From the NCBI GenBank assembly GCA_937874695.1, contig CALNAJ010000045.1, positions 1 to 64,000 on the forward strand: a stretch of 64,000 bases of DNA, read 5' to 3'. Below, piece after piece: positions 8,989-17,936 of this stretch (position 1 is the first letter of the stretch; the number at the start of each line of letters is the position of its first letter). The stretch comes from an uncultured Lactobacillus sp. GTDB lineage: Bacteria; Bacillota; Bacilli; Lactobacillales; Lactobacillaceae. Below the pieces are notes generated by a model that saw nothing but the letters and a program-made list of their open reading frames with translations, did no database searches and was not told the origin of the DNA. A program made the position numbers and the translations under genes.

Positions 8989-9292
8989 TCTTTTTCCCTC
9001 CCTCGCTCTTTTCATTAAAATATCCGTTTTGCCTGCGGCTGCCAGGGATTCTGCCGCTGTGGGGACCGCCTGCAGCCGCAAAACGGGCTTCCGGCTCGGT
9101 TTGAAACCTCGCAAAGTACGCGCGAGTTTCCAAACACGTCCCACGGTGTAAGGCCGGGAAGACCCTAACGCCCGGTCTAACACCGTCGTCACGGCTGGCG
9201 CCATCCCTGATCTCCTCCGGCAGGACGTAAATTTTACCTTTTACTCGCTCAGTGCTTGAAACACAACCTTTACCATCGATATTAGTGTAACT

Positions 9293-9301
9293 ATTATATC
9301 A
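9293..9301 (-). promoter_or_regulatory. Extended -10 promoter of the gene upstream of ptsH
   Basis: On the minus strand the sequence TGATATAAT is an extended -10 box; no good -35 is visible. The transcript would start near 9286, about 80 bases before the ATG at 9204 and 300 before the GTG at 8988. Confidence 0.45.
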
Positions 9302-9403
9302 CGCCCACAGTATCCCTTCGATTGCGTTCTCCCCTATCTTACGGGCCAAACACGTGTCGGTCAAAGCTTTTCAAAAAAATTTTTCAATTTTGAAATGTTC
9401 ATT

Positions 9404-9430
9404 TTAGCATTCTATTGGCGAGAGTGCTAA
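9404..9430 (+). promoter_or_regulatory. CIRCE operator (HrcA binding site)
   Basis: TTAGCATTC, nine bases, GAGTGCTAA. This is the CIRCE inverted repeat TTAGCACTC-N9-GAGTGCTAA with one mismatch in the left arm. HrcA is the known repressor for this element. It lies about 60 bases upstream of the clpE -35 box and also upstream of the divergent small gene. Confidence 0.85.
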
Positions 9431-9491
9431 AATGAAGGCGTTCGTTAGAAATTTCCCGTAATACCGCGCATTTATCGTGCAAACAAAATAC

Positions 9492-9545
9492 TTGCACGAC
9501 CAGATGAACGCGGTATAATGTGGTCAATAGTCAAGAAAGGTCAAA
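9492..9545 (+). promoter_or_regulatory. clpE promoter with CtsR operator
   Basis: TTGCAC (9492-9497), a 16-base spacer and TATAAT (9514-9519). Directly downstream, covering the expected start point, is AGTCAAG-AAA-GGTCAAA (9529-9545). This fits the CtsR heptad repeat RGTCAAA-NAN-RGTCAAA with one mismatch. CtsR bound here would block transcription start. Confidence 0.85.
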
Positions 9546-9605
9546 GACTTTTCGAAGACCCGTGGAAGTTCCACGAGAATTCCAGGCAAGAAAGGAGACG
9601 ACAAG

Positions 9606-11843
9606 ATGCTATGTCAAAATTGCCACCGCAATGAAGCAACAATTCACCTTTACATGAGTGTAAACGGGCAGCGGCAACAAGTTGACCTATGCCAAAATTG
9701 TTACCAGCTGCTGAAACAGCAACAATCAAACGATTCTGGAAATGGAGGTGGCCGTATGGCACAAGATCCATTCGGCTTTAATAACCTGGATGATATTTTC
9801 CGGGCTATGCAAGGCGGCGACAGCAACCAAGCTAATAATTTCCGACAGGATTCCGGACAAGGTCGACCAACCCAACCTTCTGGCAACCAGGGTGGTTCCG
9901 GTAATGGCTTACTCAGTCAGTACGGGTTGAACCTCACCCAGTTGGCCAAGGATGGCAAAGTCGATCCTGTTATTGGCCGGGACAAAGAAACGGCACAAGT
10001 CATCGAGATCCTGAATCGGCGGACCAAGAACAACCCCGTGTTGATCGGAGAAGCCGGTGTTGGGAAGACGGCGGTCGTTGAAGGCCTTGCGGAACGGATT
10101 GTCGAAGGCAACGTTCCTCAAAAGCTCGCCAACAAGCAAATTATTCGTTTAGACGTTGTGTCCTTGGTCCAGGGAACTGGTATCCGTGGCCAATTCGAAC
10201 AGCGCATGCAACAGTTAATGAAAGAGGTTCAAGCTAACCCCGACATCATCCTATTTATCGATGAAATCCATGAGATCATGGGTGCCGGGAATGCCGAAGG
10301 CGGTATGGATGCTGGTAACGTTTTGAAGCCAGCCCTCGCCCGTGGTGATTTCCAATTGATCGGTGCAACCACGTTGAGTGAATACCGCGATATTGAAAAA
10401 GACCAAGCCTTAGCACGGCGGTTCCAACCGGTTACGGTCGATGAACCAAGTGCTGACGAAGCCATCAAGATTTTAAAGGGTATTCAAAGGAAATACGAAG
10501 ATTACCACCACGTTCACTACGACGATGACGCCATTGAGGCTGCCGTTCGTCTGTCTGATCGTTACATCCAAGACCGTTTCTTACCCGACAAGGCCATTGA
10601 CCTGTTGGATGAGGCCGGTTCACGGAAGAACTTGACCATCAACATCGCCGACCCTAAGGCCATCGATGAAAAGATCAAGTCCGCTGAAGCACAGAAGCAA
10701 GCCGCTTTGAAGCAGGAAGACTACGAAAAAGCTGCCTACTACCGCGACCAAGTCACGAAGCTGGAGAAATCCAAGGAAACTGCCAAGGACGCCGACCAAA
10801 ATGCTTCTGCTGAGGTCACGGTCAAGGATATGCAGGATATCGTGGAAGAAAAGACCAGTATTCCTGTCGGTGAACTGCAAGCCAAGGAACAACACCAACT
10901 CAAGAGTTTAGGTGCCGACCTTGAAAAGCACGTCATCGGCCAGAACGAAGCCGTCGACAAGGTTGCCCGGGCTATCCGCCGGAACCGCATCGGTTTGAAC
11001 GGTACTGGTCGGCCAATCGGTTCCTTCCTCTTCGTCGGCCCTACCGGTGTTGGGAAGACGGAATTAGCCAAGCAATTGGCCAATGAACTCTTTGGTTCTG
11101 AAGACGCCATGGTTCGTTTCGACATGTCTGAGTACATGGAGCCGCATTCCATTTCTAAGCTGATCGGGTCACCACCTGGCTATGTTGGCTACGAAGAAGC
11201 TGGCCAATTAACCGAACAGGTTCGTCGCCATCCATACACGTTGATCCTGTTGGACGAAATTGAAAAGGCCCACCCCGACGTCTTGAATATGTTCTTACAA
11301 ATTCTAGATGACGGCCGGTTGACTGATTCTCAAGGCCGGACGGTTTCCTTCAAGGATACACTGATCATCATGACCAGTAACGCCGGTACCGGTGATGCTG
11401 AAGCCAACGTTGGTTTCGGAGCCGCCGCAGAAGGAACGACCCACTCTGTTCTGGGGAACCTGACCAACTACTTCAAGCCAGAATTCTTAAACCGGTTCGA
11501 CGACATTGTTGAGTTCAACTCCCTGAGCATGGAAAACTTGATGCACATCGTTGACTTAATGATTGTGGACGTTAACCGAATGTTGGCGGGCCAAGGCCTC
11601 CACATTCACGTGACCGCACCAGTTGAAGAACAATTGGTTAAGAAGGGCTACAATCCTGCGATGGGTGCTCGACCATTACGGCGGGTCATCCAAGAAGAGA
11701 TTGAAGACCGGATTGCCGACTTCTACCTGGACCACGGGGACGTTAAGAACCTCGTTGCCAAGATTGAGGACGGTAAGATCACGTTAGCTGCTGACACGGA
11801 TACGAATGCCACACCTAGTGATACCACTTCAGGCAAAGCTTAA
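9606..11843 (+). CDS. clpE: ATP-dependent Clp protease ATPase ClpE
   Basis: Cytoplasmic HSP100/Clp unfoldase of 745 residues, a partner of ClpP in degrading misfolded proteins. The N-terminal zinc finger has Cys3, Cys6, Cys29 and Cys32, which defines ClpE. A Gly/Gln/Asn-rich linker follows, then AAA module 1 (GEAGVGKTAVVEG), a UVR-like coiled segment (ALKQEDYEKAAYYRDQ) and AAA module 2 (GPTGVGKTELAK), and the C-terminal ClpB-type D2 domain. AGGAG lies 8 bases before the ATG. The promoter region carries both a CtsR box and a CIRCE, so heat-shock control by two repressors is likely. Between promoter and gene is the dyad CGTGGAAGTTCCACG at 9561-9575. Confidence 0.96.
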   Translation: MLCQNCHRNEATIHLYMSVNGQRQQVDLCQNCYQLLKQQQSNDSGNGGGRMAQDPFGFNNLDDIFRAMQGGDSNQANNFRQDSGQGRPTQPSGNQGGSGNGLLSQYGLNLTQLAKDGKVDPVIGRDKETAQVIEILNRRTKNNPVLIGEAGVGKTAVVEGLAERIVEGNVPQKLANKQIIRLDVVSLVQGTGIRGQFEQRMQQLMKEVQANPDIILFIDEIHEIMGAGNAEGGMDAGNVLKPALARGDFQLIGATTLSEYRDIEKDQALARRFQPVTVDEPSADEAIKILKGIQRKYEDYHHVHYDDDAIEAAVRLSDRYIQDRFLPDKAIDLLDEAGSRKNLTINIADPKAIDEKIKSAEAQKQAALKQEDYEKAAYYRDQVTKLEKSKETAKDADQNASAEVTVKDMQDIVEEKTSIPVGELQAKEQHQLKSLGADLEKHVIGQNEAVDKVARAIRRNRIGLNGTGRPIGSFLFVGPTGVGKTELAKQLANELFGSEDAMVRFDMSEYMEPHSISKLIGSPPGYVGYEEAGQLTEQVRRHPYTLILLDEIEKAHPDVLNMFLQILDDGRLTDSQGRTVSFKDTLIIMTSNAGTGDAEANVGFGAAAEGTTHSVLGNLTNYFKPEFLNRFDDIVEFNSLSMENLMHIVDLMIVDVNRMLAGQGLHIHVTAPVEEQLVKKGYNPAMGARPLRRVIQEEIEDRIADFYLDHGDVKNLVAKIEDGKITLAADTDTNATPSDTTSGKA

Positions 11844-11851
11844 TGATAAAT

Positions 11852-11893
11852 AAAAAAGGTGTTCGGCCATGAGAGCTGAGCACCTTTTTTATT
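11852..11893 (+). terminator. clpE terminator
   Basis: Stem GGTGTTCGGC / GCTGAGCACC (with G-U pairs) followed by T6, nine bases past the clpE stop. Confidence 0.85.
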
Positions 11894-11983
11894 GGACCCA
11901 TTCAACAACAGAAGGATAGCACCTCCTAGCCCTGCCAGTCCTTTAGCTGATCCTGTCAGAAAAAATCTGATAGCGTTCACATG

Positions 11984-12011
11984 TTGGCGTGACCGGGAAA
12001 AATGGTATACT
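11984..12011 (+). promoter_or_regulatory. Promoter of the MucBP-like gene
   Basis: TTGGCG (11984-11989), a 16-base spacer and TATACT (12006-12011), 33 bases before the ATG. Confidence 0.5.
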
Positions 12012-12044
12012 AGATTTTAAAGGAAACTTCTGGAGGTGAATGGC

Positions 12045-13142
12045 ATGGCATTTTTTGACTGGTTACGACGTGTAATTGAACCGAAACCCCGACGCGAAAA
12101 CATTCCGCAGCCGGTGGCTCCGCGACGCCGTCGTCAACCAATCCCGGCTCCCGCAGAACCCGTTGCGCCCAGCCAACCGGCTGTGACGCCGCCTGTTCTG
12201 ACCGACCAGACCATCACCTTAAAACAACCGGTTCAGCAACCACAGCCCGAACCGACGGCAACGCTCGTGATTCGCTTGGTGGATGAACACAATCATCCCC
12301 TGCAACCGGCTCTCATTTTGACGGGCACACTTAACCACCCCGTCCGCTGCCGATTCCCGGAGATTCCGGGCTATGCCCTCTCACGGATTCACGGCTTTAC
12401 ACAGGACTTCATCAGCGAATACGGCTTGACGACTGCTATCTATCGCCGACTACTTGGTAAACCCATTATCGCCTACCTGGTCGATTTCGACTCTGGACGG
12501 CTGTTGGCGCTCCCTCAGATTCACCGGGGCGCCCTTTCCACGAACTACACCCTAACACCGCCAATTGTCAGCGATTATCACATCTTCCAAGCGCAGGGCC
12601 CACAACGCGGAAAGTTCTCCGCGCATGCCCAACGTGTCGTGTACTTCTATCGGCGTGATAGCTGGGAGACGGTCCAACGGGTTCACCAGTACGTCTTCCT
12701 TCAGGCGGATCATCTGGTCTACGATGGCCCCAAGGGCGCGGCATACGGCTATCAGTTCCCCGCTGACTCACTCTGGCGGCTGTTCATGATCATCACGCTG
12801 ACGGATGGCTCGGTCTGGTACAACCTCGGCGGTAATCAATGGCTGAGTGCCACTGAAACCACTCGTCGTGACCATCAGCTAGCCCATCCTGCTTTAGCGC
12901 AAAAGCGCGCCTGGCATCCCGAAGAGTTCGCTCGAATTGGCTCGGTCGATTACGTCCCCGGCGCCGCGGTTTCCATCTACACGGAACCCTACGGTGAAAC
13001 CGCTGGGCAACTCGATCACGGCGAGCCATTAGACATCCGTGGCCGCGTCATCGATGATCAGCAATTGGTCTGGTACCAAATTGGACCGGAAGCTTACATC
13101 AACGCGCGCTACGTCCGGCTAGTTCCTATTGAAACTATTTAA
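12045..13142 (+). CDS. MucBP-like / SH3-like domain protein without signal peptide
   Basis: Protein of 365 residues; I know no named homologue. After an Arg/Pro/Gln-rich stretch (about residues 8-75) there are two MucBP-like repeats: one with RLVDEHNHPLQPALILTG ... PEIPGYAL, the next with YLVDFDSGRLLALPQIHRG ... RVVYFYRRD. Two SH3/SLAP-like segments follow, one around DGSVWYNLGGNQWLSA and one at the end (AVSIYTEPYGETAGQLDHGE ... YINARYVRLV). Such domains usually sit on the cell surface, yet there is no signal peptide, TM helix or LPXTG. The ATG at 12045 has GGAGG 8 bases upstream; a GTG 9 bases earlier overlaps that site. Confidence 0.65.
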   Translation: MAFFDWLRRVIEPKPRRENIPQPVAPRRRRQPIPAPAEPVAPSQPAVTPPVLTDQTITLKQPVQQPQPEPTATLVIRLVDEHNHPLQPALILTGTLNHPVRCRFPEIPGYALSRIHGFTQDFISEYGLTTAIYRRLLGKPIIAYLVDFDSGRLLALPQIHRGALSTNYTLTPPIVSDYHIFQAQGPQRGKFSAHAQRVVYFYRRDSWETVQRVHQYVFLQADHLVYDGPKGAAYGYQFPADSLWRLFMIITLTDGSVWYNLGGNQWLSATETTRRDHQLAHPALAQKRAWHPEEFARIGSVDYVPGAAVSIYTEPYGETAGQLDHGEPLDIRGRVIDDQQLVWYQIGPEAYINARYVRLVPIETI

Positions 13143-13150
13143 CGGTAAAA

Positions 13151-13201
13151 ATAAAGGTGTCCCCGCAAATCTTTCAACAGATTTGCGGGGACACCTTTTT
13201 T
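13151..13201. terminator. Bidirectional terminator between the MucBP-like gene and asnS
   Basis: Perfect 17-bp hairpin GGTGTCCCCGCAAATCT / AGATTTGCGGGGACACC with T6 on the plus side and a T-rich tail on the minus side. It serves two convergent genes. Confidence 0.9.
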
Positions 13202-13221
13202 AAGTCATTAGACTAAAATAA

Positions 13222-14613
13222 TTAGAATTCAGCGTTACCTGGGGTCCGTGGGTAAGGGATCACGTCGCGGATGTTTTCCATCCCCGTCACGTACATCAGT
13301 AACCGTTCGAAACCAATTCCGTAACCGGAGTGCTTGGTTTCACCGTACTTACGCAAGTCCAAGTACCATTGGTATTCTTCTTGTGGTAAGTGGTTATCTT
13401 TGATCTTCTTAGCCATTTCAGCCTGACGTTCTTCACGTTGGCTACCACCAATCAGTTCACCAATGCGGGGAACCAATAAGTCAGCGGCGGCAACAGTCTT
13501 GCCATCCGCGTTGTCACGCATGTAGAAGGCCTTGATCTCACGTGGGTAGTCAGTTAAGAAGGTTGGGCGCTTGTAGACCTGTTCACACAGGTAGCGTTCG
13601 TGTTCAGCCTGTAAGTCGAGTCCCCAGTAGACAGGAACGTCGAACTTAACGGGGGCCTTTTCCAGCTCTTCAATGGCTTGCGTGTAGGTAATCTGCGCAA
13701 ACTTTTCATCGATGGTCTGGTGAAGACGGTTCAAGAGGTCTTCATCCACGGCGTTGTTCAAGAATTCCAATTCATCCTTGGCGTGTTCTAAGAGATACTT
13801 GACCACGTGCTTCAGGAGACTTTCGGATTCGTTGATGACGTCTTGCAGGTCGGCAAAGGCCATTTCTGGTTCGATCATCCAGAATTCTGAGGCGTGCCGA
13901 GCCGTGTGGGAGTTTTCTGCCCGGAAAGTTGGGCCAAACGTGTACACGTTCCGCAAAGCCAAAGCGAAGGCTTCCACGGGAAGTTGGCCACTGACCGTCA
14001 AGTTGGTTTCCTTCTTGAAGAAGTCTTGGCTGTCATCCACCTTGCCGTCGTCGGTCTTAGGCAGGTTGTCCATGTCTAACGTGGTCACCCGGAACATTTC
14101 CCCGGCCCCTTCGCTATCACTACTGGTAATGATTGGCGTGTTGACGTAGGTGAAGTCATTTTCCTGCAGGTATTGGTGAACGGCGAAGGCCGTCAGTGAA
14201 CGGATCTTGAAGACCGCGTAGAACGTGTTGGTCCGTGGCCGCAAGTGCGCCATGGTCCGTAAATATTCGTAGGAGTGCTTCTTCTTTTGCAGCGGGTAAT
14301 CGTTATCGGAAGCCCCTTCAAGCACAACTTCTTCGGCATGGACCTCGAAAGGTTGCTTAGCGTCTGGCGTGTAAACGACCGTCCCCACAACCTTGATCGT
14401 AGAGCTCAGTGGCAACTTCGTCATTTCGGTGTAGTTCTCCAGGTCACTCTTCATGACGATCTGTGCGTGCTTCAAGCAAGAGCCATCGTTCAATTCGATA
14501 AAGCCCACACGCTTGGAACCCCGCACCGTCTTCACCCAACCGTGCAGAACAACTTGTTCATCTTCGGCAAAGTGCCGGTCACTAAATAAATCTTTAACCA
14601 AAATTTCTGTCAT
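13222..14613 (-). CDS. asnS: Asparaginyl-tRNA synthetase
   Basis: Class IIb synthetase of 463 residues. The N-terminal OB-fold anticodon-binding domain includes VVLHGWVKTVRGSKRVGFIE. The catalytic core has motif 2 FGPTFRAENSHTARHASEFW and motif 3 GYGIGFERLLMYVTG. The length and sequence are of the E. coli-like long type, not the shorter AsnRS common in Bacillus. The second of two adjacent ATGs (14613) has the better spacing to AAGGAG. A T-box leader (14640-14898) precedes it, so expression should rise when tRNA-Asn is uncharged. Confidence 0.93.
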   Translation of the reverse strand: MTEILVKDLFSDRHFAEDEQVVLHGWVKTVRGSKRVGFIELNDGSCLKHAQIVMKSDLENYTEMTKLPLSSTIKVVGTVVYTPDAKQPFEVHAEEVVLEGASDNDYPLQKKKHSYEYLRTMAHLRPRTNTFYAVFKIRSLTAFAVHQYLQENDFTYVNTPIITSSDSEGAGEMFRVTTLDMDNLPKTDDGKVDDSQDFFKKETNLTVSGQLPVEAFALALRNVYTFGPTFRAENSHTARHASEFWMIEPEMAFADLQDVINESESLLKHVVKYLLEHAKDELEFLNNAVDEDLLNRLHQTIDEKFAQITYTQAIEELEKAPVKFDVPVYWGLDLQAEHERYLCEQVYKRPTFLTDYPREIKAFYMRDNADGKTVAAADLLVPRIGELIGGSQREERQAEMAKKIKDNHLPQEEYQWYLDLRKYGETKHSGYGIGFERLLMYVTGMENIRDVIPYPRTPGNAEF

Positions 14614-14639
14614 CATATTCTCCTTCTGTCGTACCCATA

Positions 14640-14933
14640 AAAAAAGATCCATCATCCCTATCACTAGGGACGAAAGATCTTTCCGCGGTACCACCCAAAT
14701 TGTTTTTAACTCAAAACCAACTTTAAACAACGTACTAACATACGTTCCGCTTGATAACGTGGCGGGCACGGCGCGGCCTACTCTTGATTCAGCCTGCAAC
14801 GAAATCGGGGTTAACCAAACTGGGCGGTCAACTAAGCTCTCACTATCCTTAGTTCGCTAGGCACCGGGGACCAATCTGGTATTGTCCGTTTCAATGTTTT
14901 TTGCTTTATGCAACTGTTGTCAGATTAGCACAA
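14640..14933 (-). promoter_or_regulatory. T-box riboswitch of asnS with its promoter
   Basis: Promoter on the minus strand: TTGTGC (14928-14933), 17 bases, CATAAA (14905-14910). The leader contains GATAGTGAGAGC and the T-box TGGGTGGTACCGCG (14684-14697). It ends in a terminator hairpin (AAAGATC ... GATCTTTTT, about 14642-14684). T-box RNAs bind uncharged tRNA and allow readthrough. The specifier is uncertain: an AAT at 14787-14789, just before AAGAGTAGG, would fit Asn, but an overlapping TCA reading is possible. Confidence 0.9.
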
Positions 14934-15000
14934 ATCGAGTCAGGACACAACCGAAATCTATCCGTGCGTGGTGGACCCCCGCTATTTTTACAATCGATCG

Positions 15001-17610
15001 TTAGTCTTCAGCAAGCTGATTGCCCCAGGATTGGGACCGCTGCCCCCAGCGCTTCTTGATTTCCAAGACGAGCGTTGGAATGAAGACTCCGATTGTCACG
15101 AGTACCCAGCCACCGACTGGCAGTGCCACGAGGCCGAAGATTCCTTGGAGGCCTGGCACGACAGCAACCACAATCAGTAAGCTAATCGTGACCAGTAACG
15201 CCCGGTTAAGCCGTGGGTTCCGTTTCAGACTAGCCCACGTCAACGGTTGCCGGTCCTTGATGGCGTAGATATCGATCATAGACCCAATCGCCAGGATCAG
15301 GAAGGTTATCGTCATACCGACCGCTGGCTGGTTAGCCGATAGAACGAAGCGTCCCAGTCCGTAAGCGCCCAGCGTCAAGAACGTAAACGTCACGGCCCGA
15401 GTGGCGAGGCGACCACCTAAACCACGAGCGAAGAGACTTTCGTCGTTGGCCACCGGTGGTTGTTGCATCGCCGCCTTTTCGCCAGGCTCCCGGCTCAGGT
15501 AGAAGCCAGGAATCCCATCAGCTAAGACGTTGATCAGCAAGAGCTGTTCGGCCAGGAGTGGCGCACCCCACCCCATCAGGACTGAACCAACCATCAGGAA
15601 GATCTGAGCGAAGTTGACCCCCACTAGGAATTCCACAGCCTTTAAGATGTTTTGGTAGACCGTCCGGCCCTCACGAACCGCCGAGATAATTGTGGCAAAG
15701 TTGTCATCCGTCAGGACCATATCCGCGGCACTCTTGGACACTTCCGTCCCGGTGATTCCCATGGCAATACCCACATCGGCGGCCTTCAAGGCTGGCGCGT
15801 CGTTCACGCCATCTCCCGTCATAGCTACCGTAGCGCCTGTCTTCTGCCAAGCCTGAACGATCCGAATCTTATCGGTCGGTGATACCCGGGCATAGACGGC
15901 AATGTTTTTGATCTGCGCCTCGAGTTCGGCATCCGTCAGCGTTCGGAGTTCATCCCCGGACATCACCAGTTGGCCCGGTGAGAGTAAGTCAATTTCTTTG
16001 GCGATGGCCTCGGCCGTCACCATGTGGTCTCCGGTGATCATGATTGGCTTGATACCGGCGGCCTTCGCCTCCCGAATCGCCGTGATCACTTCCGGCCGTG
16101 GTGGATCGATCATCCCCACGATACCGGCAAACGTCAGGTGCTGTGCTAGGTCAGCCCAGTTGATGGTGTCTCCAGCTGGGACGACCTTGTAGCCGACCGC
16201 TAGAACCCGTAAGGCATCTTGACCGAAGGCATCGTGAGCCCGTTTGGCCTGGTCAAATTCTGCTGGCTGCCAGTCGACCGGTAACCGGTCAAAAGCGCCC
16301 TTGACGATGACTAACCGCCGACCGTCCTTTAATTGATGAAGCGTGGCCATCGTCTTCTTCGTGGAGTCAAAAGGATCTTCGGCCAACCGCGGCGCCGTTA
16401 CTTCAAAATCCTTTCGGCTGGCATCATTCTTAGCTAACCACCGCACGATTGCTAACTCGGTGGGGTCGCCCACCGTTTCTTCCTCACCGTTAACTGTTTG
16501 AATCTCAGCATTGGTCGCTAACCCTAGGTAACGCATGAGCTCCTTACCGGCGTGAGTCATTTTCGTAGCCGCAGCGGGCGACTTGGCGCCCGGCGTCCAG
16601 TAGCGGGTAATCGTCATCTGATTTTGCGTCAGCGTACCCGTCTTGTCGGAAGCAATCACGTCGACGCCCCCAATCGTTTCAACCGCGTTGACCCGCCGCA
16701 TGATGGCATTACGTTTGGCCATCCGCTTGACCCCGTGAGCCAGACTAATCGTCACGATGATCGGTAAGGTTTCGGGGACTGCCGCCACTGCCAGGGAGAT
16801 CCCGATCATGAGACTGTCGGCTAACCCCTGGTTCTGCATCCAAATACTCAGGGCAAAGATGGCCATCCCACCCATGACAGCGAAGGTCGTTAGCCAACCG
16901 GAAAGGCGGTTCAACCGGCCTTGCAGCGGCGTGGCCCGCTTCTTCGTCTTGTTCAGGAGCCCGGCAATCTGCCCCAGCTCCGTGGCCATCCCAGTCGTCA
17001 CGACCTGAATGACCGCCGTGCCAGCCGTCACCGCAGTACCGGAGAAGACTTGTTGGTTGTCCTTGGCGCTGTCTGGCTTGTGTAACGCCAACTTGTCGAC
17101 CGGCACACTTTCACCGGTCAGGACGGCTTCGTCCACGGCCAAATTGGTGCTGGACAGGACCACCCCATCAGCTGGGACTTGATCCCCGGCCTTCAGTAGG
17201 ACCAGGTCACCCGGGACCACATCCTTGGCATCAATCGTCTGGGCAATATTTTCCCGCCGCACGGTCGTCGTGGGCAGACTCATCGATTGCAGGGCCGCCA
17301 GTGCCTTTTCGGCCGAGGCTTCCTGGTACATCCCAATAATCACGTTGATCACCAGAATTGACCCGATCACGATGGATTTCGTCCAACCGCCACCCTGGAA
17401 AATTGCCATGTAACTGGCCAAGGCCACGGCAAATAATAGCACGAGTGAAGATACATCCGCTAAATGGTGCCCAATTTGGCGCCAGATACTGGCCTTCTTG
17501 GCCGCCACTAACTGGTTGCTGCCAAACTCTTGTCGGCGTGTTTGAGCCTCCTGGGCCGTCAACCCTTGTTGGGGCGTTAAATCTAATGTCGTCATCTCTT
17601 CTCTTTTCAT
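15001..17610 (-). CDS. Cation-transporting P-type ATPase, Ca2+ (PMR1/SERCA-like) type
   Basis: Integral membrane pump of 869 residues. It has an N-terminal cation-ATPase domain, the actuator motif LTGESVPV, the phosphorylated Asp in ASDKTGTLTQNQ, the hinge MTGDGVNDAPALKAADVG and a C-terminal TM bundle (about residues 640-850). This is the P2A group, most often Ca2+ efflux pumps; Mn2+ is possible. The ATG at 17610 is preferred because GGAGG lies 8 bases upstream; an ATG 15 bases earlier would overlap that site. It stands alone between asnS and a divergent gene. Confidence 0.9.
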   Translation of the reverse strand: MKREEMTTLDLTPQQGLTAQEAQTRRQEFGSNQLVAAKKASIWRQIGHHLADVSSLVLLFAVALASYMAIFQGGGWTKSIVIGSILVINVIIGMYQEASAEKALAALQSMSLPTTTVRRENIAQTIDAKDVVPGDLVLLKAGDQVPADGVVLSSTNLAVDEAVLTGESVPVDKLALHKPDSAKDNQQVFSGTAVTAGTAVIQVVTTGMATELGQIAGLLNKTKKRATPLQGRLNRLSGWLTTFAVMGGMAIFALSIWMQNQGLADSLMIGISLAVAAVPETLPIIVTISLAHGVKRMAKRNAIMRRVNAVETIGGVDVIASDKTGTLTQNQMTITRYWTPGAKSPAAATKMTHAGKELMRYLGLATNAEIQTVNGEEETVGDPTELAIVRWLAKNDASRKDFEVTAPRLAEDPFDSTKKTMATLHQLKDGRRLVIVKGAFDRLPVDWQPAEFDQAKRAHDAFGQDALRVLAVGYKVVPAGDTINWADLAQHLTFAGIVGMIDPPRPEVITAIREAKAAGIKPIMITGDHMVTAEAIAKEIDLLSPGQLVMSGDELRTLTDAELEAQIKNIAVYARVSPTDKIRIVQAWQKTGATVAMTGDGVNDAPALKAADVGIAMGITGTEVSKSAADMVLTDDNFATIISAVREGRTVYQNILKAVEFLVGVNFAQIFLMVGSVLMGWGAPLLAEQLLLINVLADGIPGFYLSREPGEKAAMQQPPVANDESLFARGLGGRLATRAVTFTFLTLGAYGLGRFVLSANQPAVGMTITFLILAIGSMIDIYAIKDRQPLTWASLKRNPRLNRALLVTISLLIVVAVVPGLQGIFGLVALPVGGWVLVTIGVFIPTLVLEIKKRWGQRSQSWGNQLAED

Positions 17611-17851
17611 AAGTTGCGCCTCCATTGAATAAATAATTTATCGTTTCGATTACTATACTCTTATTAAACCGTAAAAATTTGGCCAGACTACGGGAGAATT
17701 GTGAAGAAAAATAGAACATTGCGTTTTCTATTTACGGTATGACTGATTATGGACCAAATATGTTGTCCGAGCGAGCCAGACCCGCTTTTTATAATTTTAA
17801 TAATATTCACAGCAATAACCATCACGCCCCTAAATTTACAAGACGTCCTAG
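17611..17851. other. Divergent intergenic gap, no gene
   Basis: AT-rich DNA between the divergent ATPase and matrixin genes. On the minus strand a TATAGT at about 17656-17661 could be the ATPase -10, but no matching -35 is visible. Confidence 0.3.
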
Positions 17852-17880
17852 TTGCCATGCTGAACCAGATACCCTAGAAT
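17852..17880 (+). promoter_or_regulatory. Promoter of the matrixin-like gene
   Basis: TTGCCA (17852-17857), a 17-base spacer and TAGAAT (17875-17880), about 55 bases before the GTG start. Confidence 0.5.
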
Positions 17881-17936
17881 CAAACTAATCACTACCGGCT
17901 GCCGTAAATGGGGCCGCGCAGAAAGGAAGCATTGGT

